From Amaranthus tricolor (lineage: Eukaryota > Streptophyta > Magnoliopsida > Caryophyllales > Amaranthaceae): 64,000 nt of DNA. The position numbers and the translations under genes were made by a program. The DNA lies in assembly GCF_026212465.1 (NCBI RefSeq), contig NC_080058.1, forward strand, positions 6,883,001-6,947,000, in the 5' to 3' direction. The notes under the pieces are model-generated. The model was given only the letters and a program-made list of their open reading frames with translations. It did not search any database and had not been told where the DNA came from. Positions 40,462-53,500 of this stretch are shown in pieces. The first letter of the stretch is position 1; every line of letters begins with the position of its first letter.

Positions 40462-41477
40462 GTGCGTTCTTTTATTTTTGTCGACGTTTTTTAACTGGAT
40501 TTTGGTTTTATAGGGTTTTTGGATGATTAAATTATGTGGCAAATTGGGTATTCTTCAGATTGTGTTTTAAGTTTTTGGAAATTGTATGGGTTTTATTTTA
40601 TCATTTTGTTTTAAATTGAGTATCTTTGTTATATATGATTATGCTATTATCGATCTGATCTGCTAGCTTCTGGTTGAAAATAGTTGAAATGTAAAAGAGT
40701 TTGATTCCGTGTTTAGAATGTAGTGTATGTAATGATGTTACTGATTTGTGATGTGGGTTGTTTATGCCTTTGATTAACAGTGTTTTAGATGTTGCTTAGA
40801 GTGTCTGGTTTTGTAAAGAACTCTTTTCATGAAATTGGTTTTACCATTAATCAATATTGTATCAAATTCCTGATACCATTGTTACCCAAAACTACATTCG
40901 GTTCAGTATAGTTTACAAGACACGAACGAGAAACACAACTTAGATTGAATTTGGAAGGTCTGCTTAACCGGGCCAACACCTTGAGCAATTTTCCCTCATT
41001 TCGTGGCGATTCGGGAAGGATGTTCCAAGATCACGGACTTGTGGAATATGGCGACACCCCACGTCTCATGTTTCTCTATGCCTGATACATGTTGAAAGTT
41101 TTCTTTTTTGTGTTTTGTAAACATTGCTGTTTTTTTTCCCCAAAATTGTGTTTGAGCTGTGAATGTATGTGACATGGATTTTGTTTTTGTTTTTTATTTC
41201 GTTGGGTCTGCTGTAATGATTTGTTATTAGCACAGTTTCTACATTCTGGCTTTGCTTATGGATGATTTGTTAATGTTGGCTATTTGTTCTAGATGATGTG
41301 CTATGATAGATTCTTTTTAAGTGTTGGTTGATTATGGGGAAAAAATGTACGTATGGTTGTATTCTTGAGGGAAAAATGTTAGTTCAAATGGTTGTTTTCT
41401 TTAGTATTAGTTTGATGAAAGGTGTTTTTGTGTCAAGTTATTAACTATGAAGGGAAAATGTGGAATTGATGTGATTT

Positions 41478-42640
41478 GTGCACTCTATTTATCTAGGCTT
41501 GGCTAGTCCGTTTGGGTTTTTTTAGTTAAATGATATTGATGAACTAGATTTTTTATGAATTATTGCAAAAAACTTGATAAAGATGAATCTAAGTGTTTTT
41601 ACATTGAAAATGTCTCAACATTAAAGACAAATAAATATTACGTCTTAAACCTTCAAAATTTATAGAATTAATCGATTTAACGTTTCAACTTTACGATCCA
41701 ATTCTAAGAACTGCTTTCGATTCAAATCAAAATCACGATTTTAGCAACCATAGTTGAGCATTCAAATTTTTTAACAAGCAAAGGCTCCAACAATTTTACA
41801 ATTAGAAAGAGCACCAATTAGAGAGAGCACCAAGAACCTCTATGATTTAAGAACCAAATACAGTGTTATGAACAAGTCATTAAAGAAAACCCAGCAAAAA
41901 CACATAACTTGTTTTACAAATCCAAATGACTGAAAATAGGAATTCATACAAATGCATGTCATGAAATGGGGCAAGGATAACTCTATAGTATAAATCCATA
42001 TATAAAACAAGAACAAGGCATATTATATGATGTGAAGGAACTATGTCTACAAGACCATAAAACGTTAGACAAATATGAATGGAAAATAAGGATCATTGCG
42101 AACAATTCATGTGCTAATTTGATTTGGTTCATGTAGCTTACCCCATCTTCTAAGAACAAGTTTTTGTATTGTTGCTCTTGTAGGTCATTTTATCTTTCAG
42201 AAGTGTTATTTTAATAGCTTTATTCCTAAAACAAAAATAGTCAAAAACTTCCATCTAACCAATTCCACTTTGCATTTGAATTGATCTACTCATCTTCATA
42301 CCCGGTTCTTCTTGAAAACTAAATGTTATACTACGTCCCACGCTATCCCCACAAATGTCTTGAATTTGTTTTCAATTGTTAGGACAATAAACTATGGTCT
42401 GTAATGTTATTTTAATTTTTTTTTTTTGCAATATACATACCAATTAACACATAAACAAAACCCCAACTTATATCTTATATTCAAAGAGGTTCTGGTCATG
42501 TGCAACATTATTGGGCAAGGGTTTTGAAAACTGATACATAAATAACTCCAAGTATATTAAAAGACAATTACAACGAGTGGTAGAAGGTTTTAATACGAAA
42601 TAATAGGTCATGGGCTCAATACCCATCAAGAAATTTTAAA
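41478..42640. other. Intergenic DNA, no gene seen
   Basis: Sequence between the end of copy B and the Copia remnant. I looked here for a first exon of SMU2 (a start followed by a K/H-rich segment) and did not find one. A short stretch near 41710-41755 (aatcacgattttagcaacca) resembles one at 44415-44440 on the far side of the Copia remnant. Confidence 0.5.
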
Positions 42641-44100
42641 AGCACAGAGGGTACTAGAAATATTCGCCAATTTTTTCTCCACCATGCTGTTAATGCAAGT
42701 GTAAAAACTCTTAACAATGACGTTGAATTCGATCATATAATCGAACATGCTTTATCATTTACTTTGGAGAAGGATGGAGATGTGTCGAGTTATGGTGACT
42801 TGATGTTTGGAACAATTCATGAGGTGCTTAATGTTGGGCAAATCGAAGAGGGAAGATGGGCAACGATGAAGAAGAAAGCGGTAAGCATAATTCGGCTTGC
42901 CATTGCACCCGAAATAAAGTATCATTACTTGAAAGAGACTAATCCCGCTGAGTTGTTGGAATTATTACAAACGAAGTATGCTTTCAAATCCCTAGCAAAC
43001 AATCTTTGCTTGAGGTGGGAGCTGTATGTCATGTATTAACTCATGAAAGATGAAGATACAACAATACAAGACCACATAAACACATTCCACAAGTTGGTGT
43101 GCCAATTGATGAATGGTGGATGAAAATTTGATAGATGAAGATCAAGCCTTACTCCTTTTGGCTTCACTTCCCAAGAACTATAGAAATATAGTTCAAAAAT
43201 TGCTCGTTGGTAGGAATTTTATCATTCTTGATCAAGTATTGGAGGTGTTAAGAAGGAATAATAGGTTCATGGTGAGAAGATAGGGGGAAGAAAAAAGAAT
43301 TAGGGATGGCTTGTATAGTGAGAGTTCTAATAGAGAGAGAACCAAGGAGAAGGGATACCAAGAAAGGGAAAAGTCTCAAGAGAGGGATGATCTTAATGAT
43401 AAAGAGTGTTATTATTGTAAGATTAAGCGGCACATACAAATGATGTGTAAAAGGATGAAAGCTGACCTTAAGAGAATGAGAAGCTTAAGGGATGGAGGGA
43501 GAACAAAAAGTGAGAATAGCGGGAATGTCGCTCTAAACCTTGTGGGTAATGATGATGAGGACTATGATAGGGCTCTTTTAGTTAATGGGGAGTAGTTTAT
43601 TGTAAGGAATAGGTAATTGACTCTGAATGCTCATTCCACATATGTTGTGAGAGAAAAATTTTCTAAGCTTAGTATGTGTGATGAAGGACTTGTTACTTTA
43701 CCGAATAATGAGAGGATGAAAGTAGAAGGCATTAGAGAGGTGATTATAAAGACACATGGAGGTGTCAAGAGAAGACTTGGTGATGTGAGGTATGTACCTA
43801 AGTTTGAGAGGAACTTTATTTCATTGGGTAGATTAGAGGCTAAGGGATGTGCTTTCAAAGCAAGTAGAAGGACTTTAAAAGTCATTAGAGAGAATCTTGT
43901 ACTCATGAAAGGTAAACGGAGTGAGAGCAACTTGTATGAGTTACAAGTTAGTAGTAGTAGCCTAGGCCGCAAACTTGATGATGGTGTTGTGTGTGAGTCA
44001 ATAAAGAAAGTGACATTTGAGGATAGGGAGAGTATTGGACTTGTGGGGGAGATTGTTAATATAAGTGTCAAAACACTTAACAATGATGTTGAATTTTAAG
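42640..44100 (+). pseudogene. Ty1/Copia retrotransposon gag remnant
   Basis: The reading broken by several stops shows the Copia gag order. First is a UBN2-type region (EEGRWATMKKKAVSIIRLAI, then NPAELLELLQTKYAFKSLAN). TIQDHINTFHKLVCQLM and DEDQALLLLASLPKNYRNIV follow, then a zinc knuckle-like CYYCKIKRHIQMMC (CX2CX4HX4C, 43400-43450). A pre-integrase-like segment comes last (LGDVRYVPKFERNFISLGRL, near 43780-43850). Protease, integrase and reverse transcriptase are missing, and no LTRs were recognised. A block of about 42 bp (encoding VKTLNNDVEF) occurs at both ends (42689-42730 and 44054-44097). Confidence 0.75.
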
Positions 44101-44568
44101 TGCATTACAAAAATTATGAGGTCTTAATAACAATATAAGACTAACAACCTTTTTATGTTAACATAGATAGAGTCACAATAATATAACTTTATGTGGAAAA
44201 AATCGGAAGGTGAAGTTTTAATCAAAATCAAAATAATACACATCAAAATCATAACAAAAATTCCATACACATCAAAATCATAACAAAAATCCAAAAAATG
44301 ATTGATAATGACGATTTTAAGCGATTCTAACGATTTTGCTTGCTATTTTACCTATAAACAATTTTAACCCCGATTCAACTCAATGGGAGCAGTCAGGATC
44401 GTAGAATCTTCTACGATTAGAATCATGATTTTAACAACCTTGTGCTCAACGCTACATTGATAAGCCTTTGTTTTTAGTGCAAAATGATGATATACAAAAT
44501 TTATTGATTATATGAAAAGATTGCTTACATGGGTGGTGTCATGGTGACTTGTGCTCCATATCTTGTAG

Positions 44569-47500
44569 GGAGGAGAAGCCAGAGGAACCAGAACAACCAA
44601 AATATCGTGACCGTGCAAAGGAACGGAGAGAAGACCAGAATCCTGATTATGAGCCTACTGATCTGGGATTTCATGCTGTTGCTCCTCCTGGAAATGTTGA
44701 TCTCAAGTGAGGCCTTGTATCTAGTTTTCAATAGAGCTTTTGGAAGATATTTGGATGATCAAGCTTACAACTGCTGTTTTGTATTGCAGGTCTGCTGATT
44801 CGCACAAGTTAGCTATTGAGCGGAGCAAGTACCTTGGAGGTTTGTCTAGTTTTTACTATATTGAACTGTTTGAAATATATTTGGGTGTGCATATATTACA
44901 ATAATATGTAATCTATGAATATTTATTATGTGACATGTGTTTGGATGTTGCAAACAGATTAAGATTAAGTTTGTTATGGATTACTCATCTTAAGACTACT
45001 TTTGTAATCGACTAAATGGTTCCTGTTTTTTTTTTTTTTTTTTAAAAAAAACTTCTATCTTGTGCGTTGCCTTACCGACTTACGTTTCTTTTCTCATTGG
45101 CATTTTTGGAGTTCCTTGTATTCAAAAATTTATCGAAGTTTGGTGTATCTAAAGAAGCTGCTCTCTTTACCTTTATACTGTTGCTCATTTTGATTTATTA
45201 TGTCCTGTAGGTGATGTGGAGCACACTCACTTGGTGAAGGGTTTGGATTATGCTTTACTTCACAAAGTAAGAAGTGAGATGGACAAAAAACCAGAAACAG
45301 AAGAAGATACTGATGGAAAACAAAGGTGAATTTTTTTTTTTATTTCTTTTTTATGGCTTATTGTGTGTAATGTATTAATCGTATATGTACATGAATAAAT
45401 TTGATTAGCCACTTCAAAGGTTTTTTGTACATGTTTTTAAACACTCTGAGTCTTGGTTCATTGTTGTTGGAATTATCAAGCTATTTCAACCTTGAAAAAT
45501 TTTACACTTTCCTGAACAGTTTGTGTTAGGAGAAGAGGTGGTGTCAACTCCCAATTCATATACTTTGTTTGCTTTGTTCGCTTATCTATCTGTAAATATG
45601 TTACATGGACACGAGTTTAAATATCGATAATGTTGCTGACCTAAGTATCCATCTCCGAAACAACACATGGTTTTTAGCTTAAAATATAGTGTTGGCGTTT
45701 GCACCCATGTGACCATGTCCAAGTATTGAATTTAGACACGGGTACGTGAGGTAAAATGAAGACATGTAACAATATGTATACTCCTATTAGAGACTTATTT
45801 GCAATCACCTTAGGATTTGGTGTTTTTTCATATTTTGATAATATATTTGTACAGCTTTTGAAAATACCCTGTATTCTCTAAGACAAGGTGTTTTGCTTCT
45901 TTCTCCAATCTCTTTCTATCTCCTATTTATAAATTAATTTTCCTATATTCTCCAGTCTCTTCTTCCTCCTTTATTTTTTGGTCAAAGACACGATCTAAGG
46001 TAATTGCTAACTATGCTCTTAGTGTCGCACCATTAGAACATATAGCTATAAATATAGTGATTCAATGATGTGAAGCATGACGCAATTCTATTAAGAGTTA
46101 AAGTCAAACAAACTGTACTAGGAGACTATCTATTGCAACCATAGACGATGTGGATAATTCTGAGTGAAGTTCTTAGTTGTGTCTGATTGCTGTCACATGC
46201 AACCTTGACAAAATGGAAAGATGAATCTTCAAGTAATTTATTGCTCATACTTGATAGACAAAATGCTTGTTCCATTAACTCTCAAGTCAACTACACAATT
46301 ACGTTGTGTTGTCTTGTTGGAGCCTTTAAATTTCATGCATTTTTCCTATTTCTCCCTAAGAATACCTCTTTTTGTTTTCCAGATCAGCTAAGGATGACCA
46401 GCCTGTATCATTTCGAACAACTACTGCAAAGGTTTTATAAGCATTTAAATGGTTGATGTTGTAGGACTAGTTTATTACTATGTCTAATCACATCAAATGT
46501 GACTATCAGCATAATACTTTTTTTTCTTAAATCCTTTCAGTCTGTATACCAATGGTTGGTCAAGCCTCAAAGTGTTATCAAAACAAACGAGATGTTTCTT
46601 CCTGGACGAATGTCATATATTTTTGACATGGTAAGTTGTTGAAGCAAGTGTTTTTGAAATCTTATTAATTTATTGGAAATGAATAAGATTTTGCTCTCTA
46701 TCAGTTTTTCTTCTTAACTCATGTCTGACTGTAACAATGGGATCTGCTGCTGCTGATGTTTGTTGATTAATCATGTTTTCATAAGGTGTGGGTTCTTTTC
46801 AAGTTTCAAACATTTTATCTTGTTTTTGTTTACTTCTCCAGAAAAGTTCTTTCCTTAGTTCCTATTATGACAGATTTTTACTTTGTTTTTTTTTTATTTT
46901 TTTTTTATTTGAGCAAGGGTGGGGGTGGGTGTGGGTTTATGTGGAAGGGGAAGGCTCTAATTATCAAATAATTTTTTTCTGATGAAAACATTTATATAGG
47001 ACCATCAGTCCATCATATTTGATATAGCTATCTGTCAAGCTCTTCACGACTTAAAAACTAAAAGCACACATCCCTTGTGCATAGCATATACCCCCTTTGT
47101 TCTGCTTTCATTGCGACACTTCTCATTTACATGCTTCTTAGGAATAATGAATAAGTCAGAATAAATAAAGCACAATGGGAATTTTTGGACCCTACCGAAC
47201 CCGATCTCAATATTAATATATGTTTTACCTAAAGAAACCCAAACCCAACCAAAATTTGAAATGATTCAACTCCTTTTTCATATTAATCATACATATCGTG
47301 TTTAACATTTTTTGATACATCTTGGAAGTAAACCTAAACTAACCTAAAATCAAACTCTACCATTACCCTTTGATGTGGAGTTTCACTCACACTTAGCCTT
47401 GCCTTCCAAGTTACCCATGGCATACGAATATGCCATAATCGTGTTCGTATGACACGACCTAGATAAAAAACACAAAGTACGGGTGAGACTTGAGAGTGAA

Positions 47501-50500
47501 AAATGGATACATCTTCAAAGGGGAATGTATGTTAGGGTTTTGAAAATCCTAGCTAGATTTAAAAATTAAGCAACAAGTCAAGAATACTGGGTGTAGCGAA
47601 GATGAAGTGTAAGATGCATATAGTTGGAGGGGAAAAAGGGGATGTACAAAGGAGGAGAATGAGAAAGGGAATGCATTGAGGAGGATCGAGGGAGAGAGGT
47701 GGGGAAAAAGGAAATAAAAAGGGTGCTAAGAGTAGGGTTTGGTTTCAGTTCGTTGTTAAAGAAAAATTCAAATTAAACCAAATTAAATTCAAATTTTACA
47801 TTTCACGTTCAATTCCAAACCAAAATTTGTCAAAATCAAACCAATTGAATCGAAATTATCCATAGTACACTAAATTACACCGACTGAATTTTACTAAAAC
47901 AAACAAAAAGATCATTTAAATAACTATGTGAATTTCAAACAAAATAAAAAATACATTGATAATTGAACAAATTAAAATACAAGAAAATGACATAATCTCA
48001 GATTTCATTATGTTCAATTCTCATGTTTTGAAATCCCAAACAAAATGAAGTTAGACTTCCGATAACCATCTCCATTTTCTAATTATAAAGCTTCACTAAT
48101 TTTTTTCCTTATATTAATTTGGTGCTCTAATGGTGGTTGGTGCTCTTCCTTTACTATTACTACTAAGACTACATCTCACTTATCGAAGTCAAACTGAAGT
48201 ACTCTACTTCATTTAAAATCATTGCATATTGTGTTTTTTCGGTTTAATTTCATCAAAATCGAAGTCAAAACTGAAATCTAAATTATTAAATTTTTTTTCA
48301 AACGAATGCAAACAAAATAAAAAATATGATCAAACCAAATCATCAATTCAATTTGGTTTGGTTGGATTATGGATTTTGATCAAATAACGTACTCCCCAAG
48401 CAAAGAGGTGGAGAAAGATAAAATGGGTGCAAAGAGGAGGAGAGGGAGAAAAAGGATGCAAAGAGAAAAAGAAAAAGAATGAGGAGGCCAAAACGAGGAA
48501 AGAAAGAGAGAGGATCAAAAGAGTGAGATAAGGAAAAGTGTGAGGAGGATAGAGAGAAAGGGGATGCAAAAAGGAGGGAGAAAGAAAGAGGATGTTAATG
48601 TAGCAAGAAGCTCTGGAGGATAAAATGAAAATGGATCGATACAGAGAGCTAAGGGAATGAAAGACAAAAGCGTTTTCTTTATTTGTTACTTTATATTAGA
48701 CAACTCATTAATTAGTTATAAAAAAAATTTCTTTTCTTTCCTTTGCCCTTATATTTAGCTTGTATTTTTACTTCCAATTTCTATGTCTATTCTAGTTTTA
48801 GTAGAGTTTTGTTTATAGCCATAAAAAGATACTTTTTAATCTTTATTATTTTAGGAAACTCTAAAAAATTTTATTTAAATTTTTTTAATTTATGTGTTAT
48901 TTATTATTAGTTCAAATTTGAGTTTTGGACCATTTTCTAACAAGTCCCCTAGTCCTTAAATTAGAACTTGACAAGTCCGGCACTCAGATTCTTTTCCTGA
49001 GTCTAACACTCATGTCCGAGTCTAACATCACATGATTGCTAATTCTAATAAGAATTGGTGAAGAAAAAAATTTTCTTTCTTCTTCTCTCTTCTCTCTCCT
49101 TTTTTTTTTCTCAAAAAACCCTAGCCTCCATTGTTAATTTTTTGGTTACCATAAATCTTATGGTTGATGGTAAGGCTCCAATCTCTTTATTTTTTCTTTT
49201 TCTGTTTTTCGTTACAAATAAAATCCATTCTTTCTATATTATAGAGTTGTTCTATCCATTTATTTGATTCGATCTACCCTTATATTGGGTTTTAAAATCT
49301 CTTATGGTGAGAGTTTAGAGTCTTGTCATCAATTCGATAATAAATAGGTATATGGCGTCATCGCGAGTGTCAGTTCAATTAATACAATCAATAGTATCAC
49401 AATTATCTCATTTTCATAGCAGCATCAGATTTAAAGACCCCTTAGTGGAGGTTGTATCAAACACCAGTGTGTTAGATTTCCTTTATAATCATATTGACTT
49501 GTTTTATATAGAATTTTTTTGATTAAAATTGTAATTTATTTGATCGATTATTATTCTGTTGTAGATGTCGTATGACATTTTTATCAATGAATTATTAGGT
49601 TTCGTTCAAAAATAAAAAAAAGAATTGGTCTGTGTAGGCCCCAAGTCCAACTATACAATACTACAACAACCAACTATATGGGGTCAACTGCCCCAAGTCC
49701 AAATATGTAGTAAAAAAAATAGAGCGAAAAGACTTTTTACAAGTGAATTACAAAGCTCTTATATCGCATCAAGCAATAAATGAGCCCTTTGGTGATCATA
49801 ATGAGAAATTCTAAATTCTACCATCTTTAAGCTTTATAATGTAGCCAATTTACCATAGGATAGAGTGGAATGTCCATGAATAACAGTGCAAAACCCTTAC
49901 TCCCTAGAAATTGAATAAACTTCAATGTGTAGATAATACCTAAGATTTTTTCAATTTTTTTTTGTCTCGATGATGATATATAGTTTTTCCATTTTCACAT
50001 CATGATGGACTGTAGTAAATTGATTCATTAAATCATGTGCACTTCTTATTTAAGTGAAGTTGTCCATTATGTTTCTGGGGTCAATTGGAATCAAACTCTT
50101 TGTTTTTACAGCAATAAGATTTCCTAGATTTAATTCTCAAATCCGCTTAAGTGAAAGCCACTTAATGACATTTGGGTACTATAATGTGGTTTTAATGTTA
50201 ACCTCAAAATGATAGAAAAGATCAAAAAATAATCTGATGTATCAAGAAAAATGATTAAAAAGCTTTTCATTTGTAGCTTATTACATGAATTCCGATTTTG
50301 ATCTTTAATGATCGAGTTTTATTGATAAATTGTTCATTCAAACTCCAATGTGCTACTGCTCAAGCTTCTCCGTAAGCCAATAATAAATTTTCCGCTATGA
50401 GATGTGCCGGTAGGTGCACAAAATAGCTCATAGTCGATAAGGGGTCATTTTTCAAGGTACTGAGTATAACTTCTTTAATGATTTTAACCTTTGTAAGTCT

Positions 50501-53500
50501 TGTATCTCCACAATGCTATCTTTTTTTGAATTTAGTTAAGGGTATTGTCATGTTTTGGGGATCTAGTGAGCATATTTAGTATGTGTAGAATTACTTCTGC
50601 CTAGATTGAAGTGTGTTACTGTTGCCTGGTTGTTTTGAATAGCATGTACTGAAAGTTAGTTCTCATTGCTTGGCAGGAAAATGTCTATTCCCATGACATC
50701 CCAACTACATTGCATAGAAGTAAAGCTGATTGCCCAATACCCGAGGTTGGTAATTTTTCTAATTCTTATTTATGTGACATAAGATGGCTCATCAAATCAT
50801 GAGCACTTCTTATGTGAATTTGCACATGATGTTTGCTAGGGTAAGGTTGCGTACATACGACTCTCACAAACCCTATCCTAGGTAGGAGCCACTTAATGGC
50901 ATTGAGGTAATGGAAAAAATATTCATATTTGAGTATAAGCTTCATCTCATTTTGATTACTGCTTGTGTAGGAAATGGTTACTGTAAATGTTGATGGTTCC
51001 GTGCTGGACCGGATTGCAAAAATTATGTCTTACCTCCGTTTAGGATCATCTGGAAAGGTTCTCAAGAAAAAGAAAAAAGAAAAGGAAGTCAAAGGTATAA
51101 TGCCTGCATCCTTTTCTCCTCAGAAGGATTTCTAAAATCTAATTCAATAATGACGTGCCAAATTTAAAATTGCCTCGTGACTCTTGTGAGTAGTGGATGT
51201 TGTAGTGTTCACATCTGTTTCCATCTCTTCAAAAATTTACTTATCCTGAGAAAGCTGCAAACTCACACTTGAGGTCATGATCTCAATGCTCATTTGTTTT
51301 CAAATTTCATTAGGTGTCTATTCGAGGGGCTTTACCTATGTGTACTTGGGGATATTTCTTCGATGAAGGACATATTAAATAGCTTGACCATTACTGAAGT
51401 CTTAGTTGTTTAATATCCAAGCAATAGTTCCCAAATGTTAGTCTTCATCATTGACTGGTAAATATTTTTTTGTGTGCCGTACTACCTATCCCTCTAGTGG
51501 CTTTATTCTACACTAGGTGGCTGTGTCGTGCTTCTTGCCATGTCTTGAATCTTGATCCCCCGCATAACACATTTGATCTTGAAGTTCGCAGAAGAGAAGA
51601 CATGACTGAGACAATTTAGTTAACTAATGATGAGAACAATTCGAAAAGTAGCTCAATAAAAATCTGTTTTTTATTTTTTTATTTTTACTTAAGTTGTAAT
51701 TTGAACAAACAATCATAATTAAAAATTGTGGCTTTTTTCGTTAATAAGTCGTGCACAACTTGGTGTTAGATTCATTTAAGCTTAAAAACATCTCATGTAA
51801 ATTGTTTGAGCTTGTTTCGGATTGTTTAAAACTTTGTCTAAAACTCTGAAAGATGTGGTGTTTTTGAAGAGATTAATTATGTTGGAAAAAATATGCAATG
51901 CTTTTTTTTATGCTGAGTTGTAGACAATCGTGTTGATAGAAGATTAAATACACAAAAAAATATGAAAGTTATAATTGACTAGGATTTACAAATTTGTAAT
52001 ACGTGTGAACAAAAAGCTCGTTTAATTTAACTTGAGCTCCATTAAAATTTACTAAAGCTTGAGATCAAATTTTGAACGAACTTGAACGTATTAAAATGTA
52101 AAGGGGCCGAGTTCAAACATGGAATGCTCTAGTGTGCTCGACTTGATCTCTAATTTGGTTAATTCTTGATAAGCCTTACTCAAATGCGGTTATACTCGGT
52201 TCAATTGGCTTGTTGACGCCCTTGTAGTTAATTATTTCAAAATATGTGTCCGTGATTCTTAAATATATTATGCTGTGGTATGCCTGAAATGTTATTGTAG
52301 TTCAAATTCTATAGTTTTGCTAATGTTCTTCAAGCTAATAAAATTTAGTATTATCAATCTAGATCAAATCTATAGGATAGTAGAGAGACCTGAAAAACTT
52401 GGATTTGAGTGACTTGTATATCCATACAACACCAAACTGACAATGATCAGTTTAAATCCTTTCGATCAGGGCCGGGAGATTAGGGAGTCCAGACTCCAGA
52501 TGTATGTATTATCTCTCCTAACAGAAATGTTGACGAGGCAATGCCATATCTACATGTGTTTCTTAAATTTGTTTCTCACTACTTTTCGGTCCCAGAAATA
52601 ATATTTCATAGTTCTTCGAATAGTGAAACTGTGATTTGTGAATAACTTGATAGAAAGTTTCTTCAGATATTTAATGTATTCATAAGTCTGTATTTGTCAT
52701 TTGGAGACCCGTTTGTCAACTGTTAGTGGTGTTGCTTGTAGGATATGAGTTAAATAGTTAGTTCCAAGAGTGTCCCTATTCGTTTCAACATAGTAACAAC
52801 TAACAAGAGACTCAATGGACATTTATATCTACCTGAGCTTGCTGCCACTTTCTTCTTTTTATCAAGAGGGTTCATATATTCTCTGGGATCTTGATGACAA
52901 TGGGTACTTCATTGTGATTGTGATTATGAACTTGAAGGCTTTGTATCCCTTGTGAAGGCAGTTTAATCATGGGTGTCAGGATTGTCGGACACTCAAAGAA
53001 CTTAGAGGATGGTGGTTAACTTTTTCTGAGTCATCTGAGGTCACCGAATAGAAGACCAGAAGCAATTCCCCCCTTCTCTTAGGGCGTAGGTTGCAAATTT
53101 CTATCTAATTAAAATTCAGCTGATATATGGTTGAATTATGCTTAATCTGCTTGATATAATATACTCACATTGAAGAAATGTGCTAGAGAAGGACGTGAGG
53201 TCTTAAACATGGCTAGCTGTTAATTCTTCACATTCCAAAAGCCGCTACGGCGCTATCCGTTGCGGAAAAGTGTATTAGTATTTAGTAGGGGGATCGTGGG
53301 TTATCTTTTTTATGATGTACTAAACAGCTTTGTATAGCTGACGTGTATGAATCTTGCATCTTCATTTAGCTTGTGCTGTCTTGGAAGCTCTTTGTCAACA
53401 TAATCTGTTTTCCTGTTTTCTGTCTCTTGCTCTATGCCGTTATACAGGAAAGCTGACTACTGTTATCAATGAGTATGATGACCTTGAGAAACCATCAAAA

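Larger units (their letters stand above)
37712..41477 (+). repeat. Segmental duplication, copy B (truncated genes)
   Basis: Direct copy of 25342-28690, starting inside the TRIM LTR and ending in RPL31 intron sequence (gatgtgatttg versus gatgtgaattg). It keeps the shared RTE fragment (about 38850-38975) and differs by scattered substitutions, small indels and a private 440-bp MITE at 39782-40221. It lacks CASPL2A exons 1-2 and RPL31 exon 3. It is therefore the derived copy. Confidence 0.93.

Noticed and set aside
43631..44083. Minus-strand 150-codon Leu/Ser-rich frame
   Set aside because: It is antisense to the Copia gag and pre-integrase remnant, whose plus-strand motifs are recognisable.
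44529..44798. Frame starting MGGVMVTCAPYL as the SMU2 N-terminus
   Set aside because: It reads the SMU2 exon in the wrong frame; the conserved PKYRDRAKERRE frame has a stop just upstream of the acceptor.
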